Positions 7,796 through 14,992 of a stretch of 38,571 bases of DNA are shown piece after piece. The translations under genes and the position numbers were made by a program. This DNA comes from an uncultured Bryobacterales bacterium. GTDB lineage: Bacteria; Acidobacteriota; Terriglobia; Bryobacterales; Bryobacteraceae. Location: contig CALGAR010000094.1 in NCBI GenBank assembly GCA_937959285.1, positions 1 to 38,571 on the forward strand, read 5' to 3'. The stretch's first letter is position 1. Every line of letters begins with the position of its first letter. The notes beneath the pieces are model-generated. The model was not told the origin of the DNA. It made no database searches and saw only the letters and a list, made by a program, of their open reading frames with translations.

Positions 7796-8611
7796 CTAGC
7801 GGGCTCCTGACCCTTGCTTGCGGATGTAGATCCTTCCGTTGAGTGTCGTGAACTGGAACTCCGGTCCGCCGCCATTGATCATGCCGTACATCGCCCGGTC
7901 GAAGCGGACCCGGTATTTCCCCCGTTTACCTTCTCTTTCTTCGACAATCGGCTTCCCGTTCGAGGGGGCGAGCATGATGTCGAAGTCCGTGTAGATATCG
8001 CCGTTGTCCGTCTTCATCTTGACGTTGGCCTTCACGTCATACGGCAAAGTGACGTCGATGTCGCCGTTGAGCGAGCTGAACGACATCGGTTTGCCCGCCG
8101 TTACGCGGTCCAGCACGGCCAGAATGCGCCCGTTCAGGGCGTGAGCCACGACAGCACCCGATACGTTGCGCAGCGTGACCTCGCCATTGATATTCTTCAC
8201 GTCGATTTCGCCGGCAACGTTTTCAACTTCGATGTTGCCGCCGTTGGTCGTGTCCAGCTTGAGAGATGTCTGGACTGGAACCTGGATGAAGAGATCGACC
8301 GCGCTGAAAGCAGGCGCTGATACCGTGATCTGGTTGTTCTCTTCTTCGACCACAAGACCGGTGCCGCCGACGTTGAGGCGCCGAAGTCCTCCGGACGTTG
8401 CTGAAGAAGACTTTCTCCCGCCCCGGTTTCGCGCTTCGATGATCGCCTCGGCGCCGTTGTAGCCTTTCACCGTGATGCTGCCATTCAATACCTTGGCCTT
8501 CAGGGAGCGCGGGGCTTGTCCGCCGCTGAAGGGTACCTTGACCCGGTCGCCCTCCACTTGCTGTCCCAAAGCCAGCGCGCTCGCCAAACCGATCAGAATC
8601 CAATAACGCAT
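7796..8611 (-). CDS. Exported DUF4097-family beta-strand repeat protein (second copy)
   Basis: 271 residues with an N-terminal signal peptide (about 1-17, WILIGLASALALG). The body is a ladder of short beta repeats recurring roughly every 18-22 residues with an N-G core: VLNGSITVKGY, DTTNGGNIEVENV, VKNINGEVTLRNV, SSLNGDIDVTLP, TDNGDIYTDF, TTLNGRIYIRK. This is the DUF4097 putative adhesin-like fold, related in appearance to a right-handed beta-helix. No enzymatic residues are apparent. It is the last gene of the sigma/anti-sigma operon, 32 bp after its paralogue, so its expression is probably under that ECF factor. Biochemical function is unknown; periplasmic or surface location is inferred from the signal peptide. 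Confidence 0.85.
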   Translation of the reverse strand: MRYWILIGLASALALGQQVEGDRVKVPFSGGQAPRSLKAKVLNGSITVKGYNGAEAIIEARNRGGRKSSSATSGGLRRLNVGGTGLVVEEENNQITVSAPAFSAVDLFIQVPVQTSLKLDTTNGGNIEVENVAGEIDVKNINGEVTLRNVSGAVVAHALNGRILAVLDRVTAGKPMSFSSLNGDIDVTLPYDVKANVKMKTDNGDIYTDFDIMLAPSNGKPIVEEREGKRGKYRVRFDRAMYGMINGGGPEFQFTTLNGRIYIRKQGSGAR

Positions 8612-8643
8612 TTTTTGATGTCCGCCTTCAGCCAGCCTCGTTC

Positions 8644-9489
8644 CTATCGGTCCCGCTTGAGAACCAGAATGTTGCCGTTTACTGTTTCAAAGGTCACTTC
8701 TGCAGTGCTGCCCGAGCCGATTCGCAAAGACCCGCCGCGGTTTGACCGGTACACCATGCGGCCCTGTTGCTTCTGACCCGTCACAGGCATATTGGGCAGC
8801 ATCGTAGCCTCGAAGTCCGTCAGCAGATCCCCATTCAGGGTTTTCACGTGGACGTCGGCGTTCAGCGCAGGGGGAAACGTTGCCTCCAGCTCGCCATTGA
8901 CGGACTTGAACTGCAACTTCCCTTGAGGGACAGATCGGAAGAGGGCGCGCACCGGCCCGTTTACGGTCGATGCCGATCCGGAGCCTGCCACCTCCTTCAT
9001 CTCGATGCGCCCGTTGACGTTTCGCAAATCAAACTGGCCGGTTACGTTCGCCACCGAGATCTGCCCGCTGTTGACCGTCTTCAGCTTAAGCCCCGTCTCT
9101 ACCGGAACCTTTAGATCGAAGTCATAGGTCACGCGATACCCCAGGCGGTTCCAGTCAACTCCTTGGGAGTTACGAAACGGACCGTCGACAACGATCTTCA
9201 ACTGGTTCCCCGCCTGACTGATATCCAGCCGGACGTCTCGGATCGCATCCTGTAGGCGGGCCTCGTCGTCCGCTTCGATGCGGCGTTGAGCCACCAGCTC
9301 GACCGTGTCGCCAGGATGCCCCGTTACGACAACGCTGCCGAAGATGTTGTCGATTTCGACTTCGCGGCCGGCTGCTCCTCCGGAGAGCGAAAACGTTTGC
9401 CGCACCGTGTCTCTTTGCTCGGCTGCTGTCGCTAGCGGGGTTGCCGCCGCCATAATCAGCGCGAGCACAACCAGTGTGCGATTCTTCAT
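8644..9489 (-). CDS. Exported DUF4097-family beta-strand repeat protein (first copy)
   Basis: 281 residues, with a signal peptide (about 1-22, ending TPLATAAEQ). Repeats show the same N-G centred beta pattern as the next gene: IDNIFGSVVVTG, KTVNSGQISVANV, LRNVNGRIEMKEV, STVNGPVRALF, KSVNGELEATFP, KTLNGDLLTDFE, ETVNGNILVLKRD. It resembles its neighbour most in the C-terminal half, so the pair looks like an old tandem duplication. The start overlaps the stop of the HEAT-type anti-sigma gene by 4 nt (ATGA), so translation of all these products is linked. Role unknown; family members are often found next to ECF/anti-sigma pairs, suggesting an envelope-stress function (inference). Confidence 0.85.
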   Translation of the reverse strand: MKNRTLVVLALIMAAATPLATAAEQRDTVRQTFSLSGGAAGREVEIDNIFGSVVVTGHPGDTVELVAQRRIEADDEARLQDAIRDVRLDISQAGNQLKIVVDGPFRNSQGVDWNRLGYRVTYDFDLKVPVETGLKLKTVNSGQISVANVTGQFDLRNVNGRIEMKEVAGSGSASTVNGPVRALFRSVPQGKLQFKSVNGELEATFPPALNADVHVKTLNGDLLTDFEATMLPNMPVTGQKQQGRMVYRSNRGGSLRIGSGSTAEVTFETVNGNILVLKRDR

Positions 9490-10280
9490 TTGAACCCTCC
9501 TTGCATCAGCTTTATGGCTTTGAGAGCCCTGTCCCGTACAACCGGATCCAATGTTTCGTCATGAGCGGCCTTGCGCAGGGCAGCACGGGCCATCGGGTCC
9601 CCGAGGTCTGCGATCAGGTCAACCAACGCGATCTGCACCAGTGGCGAATTCTGCGCCGCCAGGGCATCCGGCAGACTTTGCCGGACCAGAGGGATCCCCC
9701 GGAAGCTGCGAAGCGCGTCGGCTGCCGCCAGCCGGACATTGACATTCGGATCGTGCTTCAGCGTGTAGAGCAGCGCCGAAAGGACTTCGGTGTCGTCAGT
9801 GTTCGCCGCAACGCTGTAGGTCACACCCCGCAGCCGGTCACTCGCCGACTGCTGCTGTAAAAGCGACAGCGCGACGAGATGGCGCATGTTTGTGAGTTCG
9901 CTCCGAAGCGCCGCCAGCTCCTCGGAATCCTGCCGCTGTTTCGTCAGCAGGTGGCCCATCCCGAACCCTATCAGGAGCATCGCTGCGGCTAAACTTAGCC
10001 GGAACACGAGGCGCACTGACCGCGCTCTTCGTTCCGGCCTTGCGGCTGCCTGCCCGGCTTCGTATGCAGCGAGCGTTTCCCGGAACCTCCACGCAAGCGT
10101 CCGGCTCGGCTGCGCCTCGGGAAGCTCGCCCATCAGGTCCCAAATTGCGGACAGATTGCGTGCTTCCTCCCGGCAGCCGCTGCAGGTGTCCAGGTGAGAT
10201 TCCAGCGCCCGCCTCGCGTCGTCCGGCAGCGAGCCGGTCCAGTACTGCGGGAGCTGTTCCTTCAGGCGATCACACGTCAT
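9486..10280 (-). CDS. Transmembrane zf-HC2 anti-sigma factor with C-terminal HEAT-like repeats
   Basis: 264 residues with a clear modular order. Residues 1-50 hold the zinc anti-sigma domain (HLDTCSGC, His29/Cys33/Cys36), which should hold the ECF factor encoded upstream. Residues 92-112 form one membrane helix. Residues 113-150 are a probable coiled coil with many Gln/Leu/Ser. Residues 160-262 carry two to three HEAT-like helical repeats (LKHDPNVNVRLAAADALRSF; SPLVQIALVDLIADLGDP; DPVVRDRALKAIKLM). With one helix, the HEAT part should face the periplasm and could act as a protein-binding sensor. It overlaps the sigma gene and the first DUF4097 gene by 4 nt each. The topology and sensing role are inference. 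Confidence 0.85.
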   Translation of the reverse strand: MTCDRLKEQLPQYWTGSLPDDARRALESHLDTCSGCREEARNLSAIWDLMGELPEAQPSRTLAWRFRETLAAYEAGQAAARPERRARSVRLVFRLSLAAAMLLIGFGMGHLLTKQRQDSEELAALRSELTNMRHLVALSLLQQQSASDRLRGVTYSVAANTDDTEVLSALLYTLKHDPNVNVRLAAADALRSFRGIPLVRQSLPDALAAQNSPLVQIALVDLIADLGDPMARAALRKAAHDETLDPVVRDRALKAIKLMQGGFK

Positions 10281-10846
10281 GACACTTTCTCCCCTGCCAT
10301 TTGGTTGTAGACTCTGGCCAAGTCACGGACAGCGCGAAAGATCCTTACCTTGACCGTGCCAACCTCGCATCCCAGGATCTCCGCGATCTCTTCGTACTTG
10401 AGTCCCTGGAATCGGGCGAGGACCAGCAGTTCCCGCCGGTCGCTCGGAAGGCTATCCAGCGCCTTACGCAGAAGGCCAATGCTTTCGGCCTTCATTAACG
10501 CCTCGATTGGGCTGCCGTCGGCGGAGGCGATTGTTTCGCTGAAGCGCTCGGCTTCATCGTCCAGCAGTCGCTCGTTTGCGCGCTTCTGCATCATGTCCTG
10601 ATAAGCGTTGCGAGCGATGCGGTACATCCACGCCACAAACTCCTTGCCGTTTTGGTAGGTGTGCCGGTACTTGAGAATGCGGAAGAAGACGTCCTGAACC
10701 AGGTCTTCGCTCATTCCCCGATCGCCGGTCAGGCGGTAGAAGTAGAGGAAGAGCTTCCGGTGGTGCCGGTCGAAGAGGAGGCTCGTCAGGCGCACGTCGC
10801 CGTCCCGCACTCTCTCCATCAACTCGTGATCCGCTCGCACGCTCAA
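10277..10846 (-). CDS. ECF-type RNA polymerase sigma factor heading the DUF4097 operon
   Basis: 189 residues: region 2 (SLLFDRHHRKLFLYFYRLTG, then MSEDLVQDVFFRIL and FVAWMYRIARNAYQDMMQKR) and region 4 (DRRELLVLARFQGLKYEEIA, GCEVGTVKVRIFRAVRDL). The TTG at 10846 gives the longest product; a GTG two codons on or an ATG at the MERVRDGD sequence are alternatives, and no strong ribosome-binding site decides between them. Minus-strand sequence just upstream contains GTAACC (about 10877) and later TTGAC (about 10857), which could be an AAC-type ECF -35 and part of its downstream region; this is weak. The stop overlaps the anti-sigma ATG by 4 nt. It should direct transcription of its own operon and perhaps other envelope genes. 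Confidence 0.9.
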   Translation of the reverse strand: MSVRADHELMERVRDGDVRLTSLLFDRHHRKLFLYFYRLTGDRGMSEDLVQDVFFRILKYRHTYQNGKEFVAWMYRIARNAYQDMMQKRANERLLDDEAERFSETIASADGSPIEALMKAESIGLLRKALDSLPSDRRELLVLARFQGLKYEEIAEILGCEVGTVKVRIFRAVRDLARVYNQMAGEKVS

Positions 10847-11030
10847 TCACTATGTCAAAACTGCCGGACTTGGCGAAGGTTACACAAACTTTTGCCTAGG
10901 GGCTCTTTCAATAGGAAGCGGTGGCGGGCTGGCGGGGCCGAGGAGAGTGGTGGGGGAACAGGAGCTGGCGTGTAACTATACGTTTGGGCTGAGGGCGCAG
11001 CCAGTACATTCCTGACTGCTCCCCTACAGC

Positions 11031-11504
11031 TCAAAACGGAACGTCGTCGTCGGTAATTCCCTGGTCGAAGGGTTCGTCTGGCGCGCTCGCTGTTGCTCGC
11101 TGCCGCTGTTGCGCGCTCCGGGGCATGGAAACAGGCTGGCCGTACTCGTCAAGTCCGCCCCCTTCTCCTGCCCGGCCACCGAGAAGAATGACGTCATCGG
11201 CTACGACTTCGGTTGTGTACATCTTCTTGCCGTCCCGATCCTCGTAGCTGCGGGTCTGGAGGCGGCCTTCTACGTAGACCTGCTTACCCTTCGTTAGATA
11301 ATTGGCCAGGTTCTCCTGGCGCCAGAGAACGACGTTGTGCCAGTCGGTCTCTTCCTTCCACTCCCCCGTCTGTTGGTCCTTCCAGCGCCGGCTCGTGGCA
11401 ACTGAGAAGGTAGTTCGCGCCGATCCTGATGGTGTGAACTTGGTCTCGGCGTCCCGGCCAAGGTTCCCCACGAGGATCACTTTGTTGACGCTACGCATCG
11501 CCAT
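11031..11504 (-). CDS. ssb: Single-stranded DNA-binding protein
   Basis: 157 residues from the chosen start (MAMRSVNKVILVGNLGRD). The OB-fold covers about 1-110, with the usual landmarks: NKVILVGNLG, FSVATSRRWKDQQTG, WHNVVLWRQ, LTKGKQVYVEGRLQTRSYEDRDG. The remainder is a flexible Gly/Gln-rich linker ending in the acidic tip DDDVPF that recruits repair and replication proteins. A longer start at 11522 would add six residues without family support; an ATG two codons further in is also possible. It stands alone, without rpsF/rpsR or uvrA nearby. Length and tip are intact, so it should be functional. Confidence 0.95.
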   Translation of the reverse strand: MAMRSVNKVILVGNLGRDAETKFTPSGSARTTFSVATSRRWKDQQTGEWKEETDWHNVVLWRQENLANYLTKGKQVYVEGRLQTRSYEDRDGKKMYTTEVVADDVILLGGRAGEGGGLDEYGQPVSMPRSAQQRQRATASAPDEPFDQGITDDDVPF

Positions 11505-11586
11505 AATCCCGAAGCGTAGCACATTCGGCGAACAGGAAACTTGTGCTCAAGGAGCAGGGGGACGGCAGAGCCGGACGAAGCGTGTC

Positions 11587-11922
11587 CTAAGGCTGATCGG
11601 TAAAGCTGTCCACGAGTTCCAGCGCTTTGCCGGAACTCTGGTAGGCGAGACATATACTTCCTTGACGTTCGAAGCCTGCGGGTATTTCGGGGGTATTGCT
11701 GAGCATCAGGGTGATTCGCAGCTCTTGAGCAGCGCGTGCCGCGGCATCCCGATAGGCGCTGAGAAACACAGACCACAGCTTCCCCTGGGGGCGGGAATCA
11801 AACAGTTGAGTGAAGCAGAGGGCCAACGTGACCTCGCGCAAATTCGGACGGTGCTCGGCGAGGAGCTTTGCGAACGTGCGCGCTCGGTTTTCCTGGGTTT
11901 CGCGACTATTCTTGTGCGGCAT
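11587..11922 (-). CDS. Small hypothetical protein
   Basis: 111 residues, not recognised. The reading looks coding rather than accidental: third positions are mostly G or C, the composition is that of a soluble helical protein (SRETQENRARTFAKLLAEH; SAYRDAAARAAQELRI), and a GAGGT ribosome-binding site lies 9 nt before the ATG. It has two cysteines, no signal peptide and no membrane segment. It lies 65 bp downstream of nothing on its own strand and upstream of ssb, which reads in the same direction, so the two might be co-transcribed. A competing plus-strand reading across this region also covers ssb and is therefore less likely. Confidence 0.55.
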   Translation of the reverse strand: MPHKNSRETQENRARTFAKLLAEHRPNLREVTLALCFTQLFDSRPQGKLWSVFLSAYRDAAARAAQELRITLMLSNTPEIPAGFERQGSICLAYQSSGKALELVDSFTDQP

Positions 11923-11941
11923 AAGGCTACCTCGGCAATCG

Positions 11942-11988
11942 TCGACTCTCGAAGCAGTACCGGAGACTTCCAGGCCACCGAGAATCGA
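11942..11988. repeat. Imperfect inverted repeat in an intergenic stretch
   Basis: TCGACTCTCG and CGAGAATCGA form ten-base arms with one mismatch, separated by 27 bases. They lie just upstream of the small hypothetical gene, within a 266-bp gap (11923-12188) where I see no gene, tRNA or terminator. A second, GC-rich imperfect hairpin follows at about 12044-12083. An operator or transcript structure is possible; chance is not excluded. Confidence 0.3.
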
Positions 11989-12188
11989 CTGGGTTTCAGA
12001 TGACTGGAGCCCTTTGATCCAAGAAAAGGCGGATCAACAGATTCGGCGGACGGGCCCCGGGATGCTCGTCCCGATGTCCCGCCAGGAAAAACGAACAACT
12101 TGACCGGAAGCTGGAGGCGGACGTAGCCGCCCTCGCGTCAGCTACTCATTAGATGCCGTTTCGAGCCCGTTCGTTCCATTCCGCGGAA

Positions 12189-12821
12189 TCAGCGAAAGCC
12201 GGAGGGCAGTTCGGACTGGAAATTAACCAAAGTGAAGAAATCTTCAAGGATTGCTCTCGCAACGGTAATTGGTTCCGGATCGCGATAGCCGCCGTGCGCG
12301 TTGTAGTCCGCCTGCAGCTCTTTCCAGCGGCAATGAATTCCCGTTTGAATCTGGATGAGTTCAGGATCGTGAATTTCTTCGCCGTTCCGAAAGTTCAACT
12401 CGCATGCATAAACCCGCCCCGGACGGTCAGGGTTATACAGAGGAATTCCGAACTTCCGGCAGATCAGCGGGCGGTATTCGTAGATCTTGCAGATCCCGTC
12501 CTCAAGAGCAGGGCAGGGAAGACGCGCGCCGGGAGGGGGGAGGCTGCCCCACGCTTCAGGTTCCCCATCGCGGCTCACCAGTTCTTTCCGGGCTTCGAGG
12601 TATGGCAACGCTCGTGCTTTGATACGCTCCCGGCAAGCGGCGTCGTCCATTTGACGGATGCCCCAAGAAATATAAGCAGCTTCTAACTCGGTGATCTGGA
12701 AGAGTTGATGGCAGCAGTCCGAACATCCGGGGCGGCAGTGGATGCGGTCTCCGTGCACTTGTCGGCCGCGTAAGAATTCACGCTCCACCTCGGTACATAT
12801 TTCCAAGTACCTGATGATCAT
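12189..12821 (-). CDS. YkgJ-family cysteine cluster protein (zinc/iron-chelating domain)
   Basis: 210 residues with the cysteine pattern of the YkgJ/CxxCxxCC family: CRPGCSDCCHQLFQIT, then CPALEDGICKIYEYRPLICRKFG, a later Cys in VYACELNFRNG and one in IHCRWKELQ. The cysteines should bind a metal or Fe-S centre; no enzymatic activity is established for most of the family. The ATG at 12821 (MIIRYLEICTEVEREFL) was chosen because the family begins close to this helix; the upstream in-frame extension to 12968 is low-complexity and arginine-rich and looks non-coding. It is divergent from the VWA-like gene at 13140. Confidence 0.8.
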   Translation of the reverse strand: MIIRYLEICTEVEREFLRGRQVHGDRIHCRPGCSDCCHQLFQITELEAAYISWGIRQMDDAACRERIKARALPYLEARKELVSRDGEPEAWGSLPPPGARLPCPALEDGICKIYEYRPLICRKFGIPLYNPDRPGRVYACELNFRNGEEIHDPELIQIQTGIHCRWKELQADYNAHGGYRDPEPITVARAILEDFFTLVNFQSELPSGFR

Positions 12822-13139
12822 AATGCGAGCTGACAAACCTGCGGGCGTAACAGCCGAGCCAAGAGGGCGCCTCGGCCTGTCCGATCTCTCGATACGCTCG
12901 ACAAAGCTTTGCATTTTCCCTTGCGCCCTTGCAACTTCTGGTGCATGATTTGCTCTTTCGGGCCGCAAAACTCAGGAGTGCAAACTCCTCGCTCTGATGC
13001 CCTCCCATCTGATGCCACCACCTTAAAGAAGGGGGAGTGCTTGAGATCAATGGCATTGACCCCAAGGGTAAATTTTGCGGCTTCCGGGGAGCGGTTGACA
13101 GAGTACAATAGCAATCAATCTTGGTTGGGTGAAGCGGGA
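12822..13139. promoter_or_regulatory. Divergent intergenic region with hairpin and candidate promoter
   Basis: This 318-bp gap separates two divergent genes. It holds a perfect 6-bp stem with a GCAA tetraloop (AGGAGT-GCAA-ACTCCT, 12974-12989), which is a GNRA-type hairpin; two copies of TCTGATGCC 16 bp apart (around 12993 and 13009); and TTGACA at 13095-13100, which would be a good -35 for the operon starting at 13140 but has only a poor -10 (around 13116-13121). No small gene is convincing here. Confidence 0.35.
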
Positions 13140-14378
13140 ATGGACAAACTCGGTCTTGTTACTTGCTTCTTGTCGCGTGTGACGGGGGTCCTTTGCGCCG
13201 CACTGATATTGCCTGCCCTTTCCGCTCAAACGATTTTGCAGTCGTCTTCAGGCAGGCCCCGTATATTCAATACGGATCTGGCTGTGCTCGAGGCTGGGGA
13301 GACTCGAAACGACCTGCCGTGCTCGGTGACGCCCATGAAGCCAGTGCTCGGCTTTGATCTTCGTTTCCACTCCGGCTATGAAGTGAGCGTGCCTCTTCGC
13401 GAGCTGGCCGGCAGCGAAAACCTGCTGACCACTCTTTTCCGGGTGACCCCACAGGACGGATCGGGGGAACCCGTCTATTTCATACAGCGGATCCGAGTTC
13501 CGGCGATTGTAGAGGATGCCAAGGGCGACGCTTCTCTCCAAGGATCCTTCGACCTTGGGGAAGGGAAGTATAAGGTGGAGTGGCTGATGCGCGACCGCTC
13601 GGAGCGGGTCTGCTCTTCTTCGTGGGACATCGAAGCCGTGCTTTCGGCCAAGGACAAGCCGCTCGAAGTGGCTCTTGCTCCCAATACCGTTGCGACCGCC
13701 GAGCCCGAGCAGTTTCAGGAAGAGCCGCCAGTGCAGCGTGTTGCGGAGGATACGCCCCTCAGTGTGAAGGTGCTTATCAACTTCGCCCCCCAGAGATCGA
13801 ATGCGGCGACTCTGCAGCCGCTCGACACCAGCGCCCTGGTCTCTATTCTGAGAACCATCTCCCGCGACCCTCGAATTGGAAAGTTTTCGATCGTCGCCTT
13901 TAACCTACATGAGCGACGCATCGTCTATAGACAAGAGAATGCCGACCGCATCGACTTTCCCGCGATCGGACGGGCGCTCGAGTCGCTCCAGCTCGGAACG
14001 ATAGACCTTCAGAGGCTGAGCGATAAGCATGGGGATACGGAGTTTCTGGCGTCATTGATTGCGAAGGAAGTTCGGGAGGGGCCTCAGCCCGATGCCCTGA
14101 TTTTTGCGGGGCCGAAGGCTTTTCTGGGCGAAAATGTTGCGCCCGAGTCGCTGAAGGAAGTCGGTCAGCTGGAGTATCCGGTCTTTTACATGAACTACAA
14201 CCTGAATCCGCAGGCTACTCCCTGGAGGGACACCATCAGCCATGCGGTCCGGTTTTTTAAGGGCTACGAGTATACGATCACCCAGCCCCGGGATCTTTGG
14301 TTTGCTGTCTCTGAAATGGTGGCACGCATAGTAAAATCGAAGCATGGGAGACGCGCCGCAGCCGGGGCGCCGCTGTAA
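13140..14378 (+). CDS. Exported VWA-like protein of the acidobacterial type, degenerate metal site
   Basis: 412 residues starting with a signal peptide (about 1-30, TGVLCAALILPALSAQ). The central part (about 40-165) looks like a beta-rich domain; the C-terminal ~200 residues resemble the VWA-related domain proteins common in Solibacter-like genomes (VKVLINFAPQ, STLQPLD-like segment, GKFSIVAFNLHERRIVYRQE, LGTIDLQRLSD, DALIFAGPK). The MIDAS motif DxSxS expected after the first strand is replaced by INFAP, so metal-dependent ligand binding as in classical VWA domains is unlikely. The start at 13140 was chosen for the signal peptide; upstream in-frame sequence is not protein-like. It is the first gene of a tight plus-strand run; the next start is 3 bp after its stop. 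Function unknown. Confidence 0.75.
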   Translation: MDKLGLVTCFLSRVTGVLCAALILPALSAQTILQSSSGRPRIFNTDLAVLEAGETRNDLPCSVTPMKPVLGFDLRFHSGYEVSVPLRELAGSENLLTTLFRVTPQDGSGEPVYFIQRIRVPAIVEDAKGDASLQGSFDLGEGKYKVEWLMRDRSERVCSSSWDIEAVLSAKDKPLEVALAPNTVATAEPEQFQEEPPVQRVAEDTPLSVKVLINFAPQRSNAATLQPLDTSALVSILRTISRDPRIGKFSIVAFNLHERRIVYRQENADRIDFPAIGRALESLQLGTIDLQRLSDKHGDTEFLASLIAKEVREGPQPDALIFAGPKAFLGENVAPESLKEVGQLEYPVFYMNYNLNPQATPWRDTISHAVRFFKGYEYTITQPRDLWFAVSEMVARIVKSKHGRRAAAGAPL

Positions 14379-14381
14379 TTT

Positions 14382-14936
14382 ATGAGGTTAGAGACAGTTC
14401 CTGCTGTCCTGTTTCTTGTCGCAGGGGTCCCTTGCGCGGCCCAGACCCACGAGGTCCATCCGAATAATCTGGCGCCATACGTCGCCTCGCCGCCCCCGGT
14501 CATCGAGAAGATGCTCGAGATCGCTGCAGTCAAGCCTGGAGAGATGGTTTACGATTTGGGCTGCGGGGACGGCAGAATCCTGATCACTGCCGTGCAAAAG
14601 TTCGGAGCGAAGGCGGTTGGCGTCGAGCTCAGCAAGAGGCACTTTGACACCGCCGTCGAAAACATCCGCAGGCTCGGTCTCACAAACCACGCCAAAGTGA
14701 TTCACGGCAATCTGATGGATCTGGATCTGACCGGGGCGGATGTTGTGACGCTTTATCTCCTGACGCTTTCCAACGACCGCTTACGTCCCAAACTCGAACA
14801 GCAGCTCAAGCCAGGCGCGAGGGTAGTTTCGCTCGAGTACAAGATCCGGGGGTGGAAACCGGTCAAAGTCGAAAAGGCTGAAGCCCACCACAGAAACTTC
14901 ACCATCTATCTCTACGAAGTGCCTAAACCTAACTGA
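14382..14936 (+). CDS. SAM-dependent methyltransferase-like protein with a signal peptide
   Basis: 184 residues. The class I Rossmann methyltransferase motifs are complete: VYDLGCGDGRILI (motif I, SAM-binding Gly-rich loop, about 57-69), AVGVELSKRHF (motif II region with the acidic ribose ligand), IHGNLMDLDL and VVTLYLLTLSN (motif IV/V). The first 21 residues (VPAVLFLVAGVPCAAQ) are a convincing signal peptide. Similar exported methyltransferase-like proteins with the segment PYVxSPPPVIEKML occur in other bacteria, so the signal is probably genuine. SAM is not expected in the periplasm, leaving the activity in question. The 3-bp gap after the VWA-like gene suggests co-translation. Confidence 0.8.
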   Translation: MRLETVPAVLFLVAGVPCAAQTHEVHPNNLAPYVASPPPVIEKMLEIAAVKPGEMVYDLGCGDGRILITAVQKFGAKAVGVELSKRHFDTAVENIRRLGLTNHAKVIHGNLMDLDLTGADVVTLYLLTLSNDRLRPKLEQQLKPGARVVSLEYKIRGWKPVKVEKAEAHHRNFTIYLYEVPKPN

Positions 14937-14992
14937 CGTCGCTCTCCCGAACTGGCTTCCTGCAGCGCTCCTGTGCGAGAATCCCCTTGTCT

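Noticed and set aside
10844..10857. TTGACA-like sequence next to the second ECF sigma gene as a housekeeping promoter
   Set aside because: A -10 at the proper distance would lie inside the gene and none is recognisable.
11302..12003. 233-residue plus-strand reading
   Set aside because: It overlaps ssb in antisense and the small hypothetical gene; composition is not protein-like and no start signal is evident.
12822..12968. N-terminal extension of the YkgJ-family protein
   Set aside because: Arg/Pro-rich, without family resemblance; the ATG at 12821 fits the conserved start.
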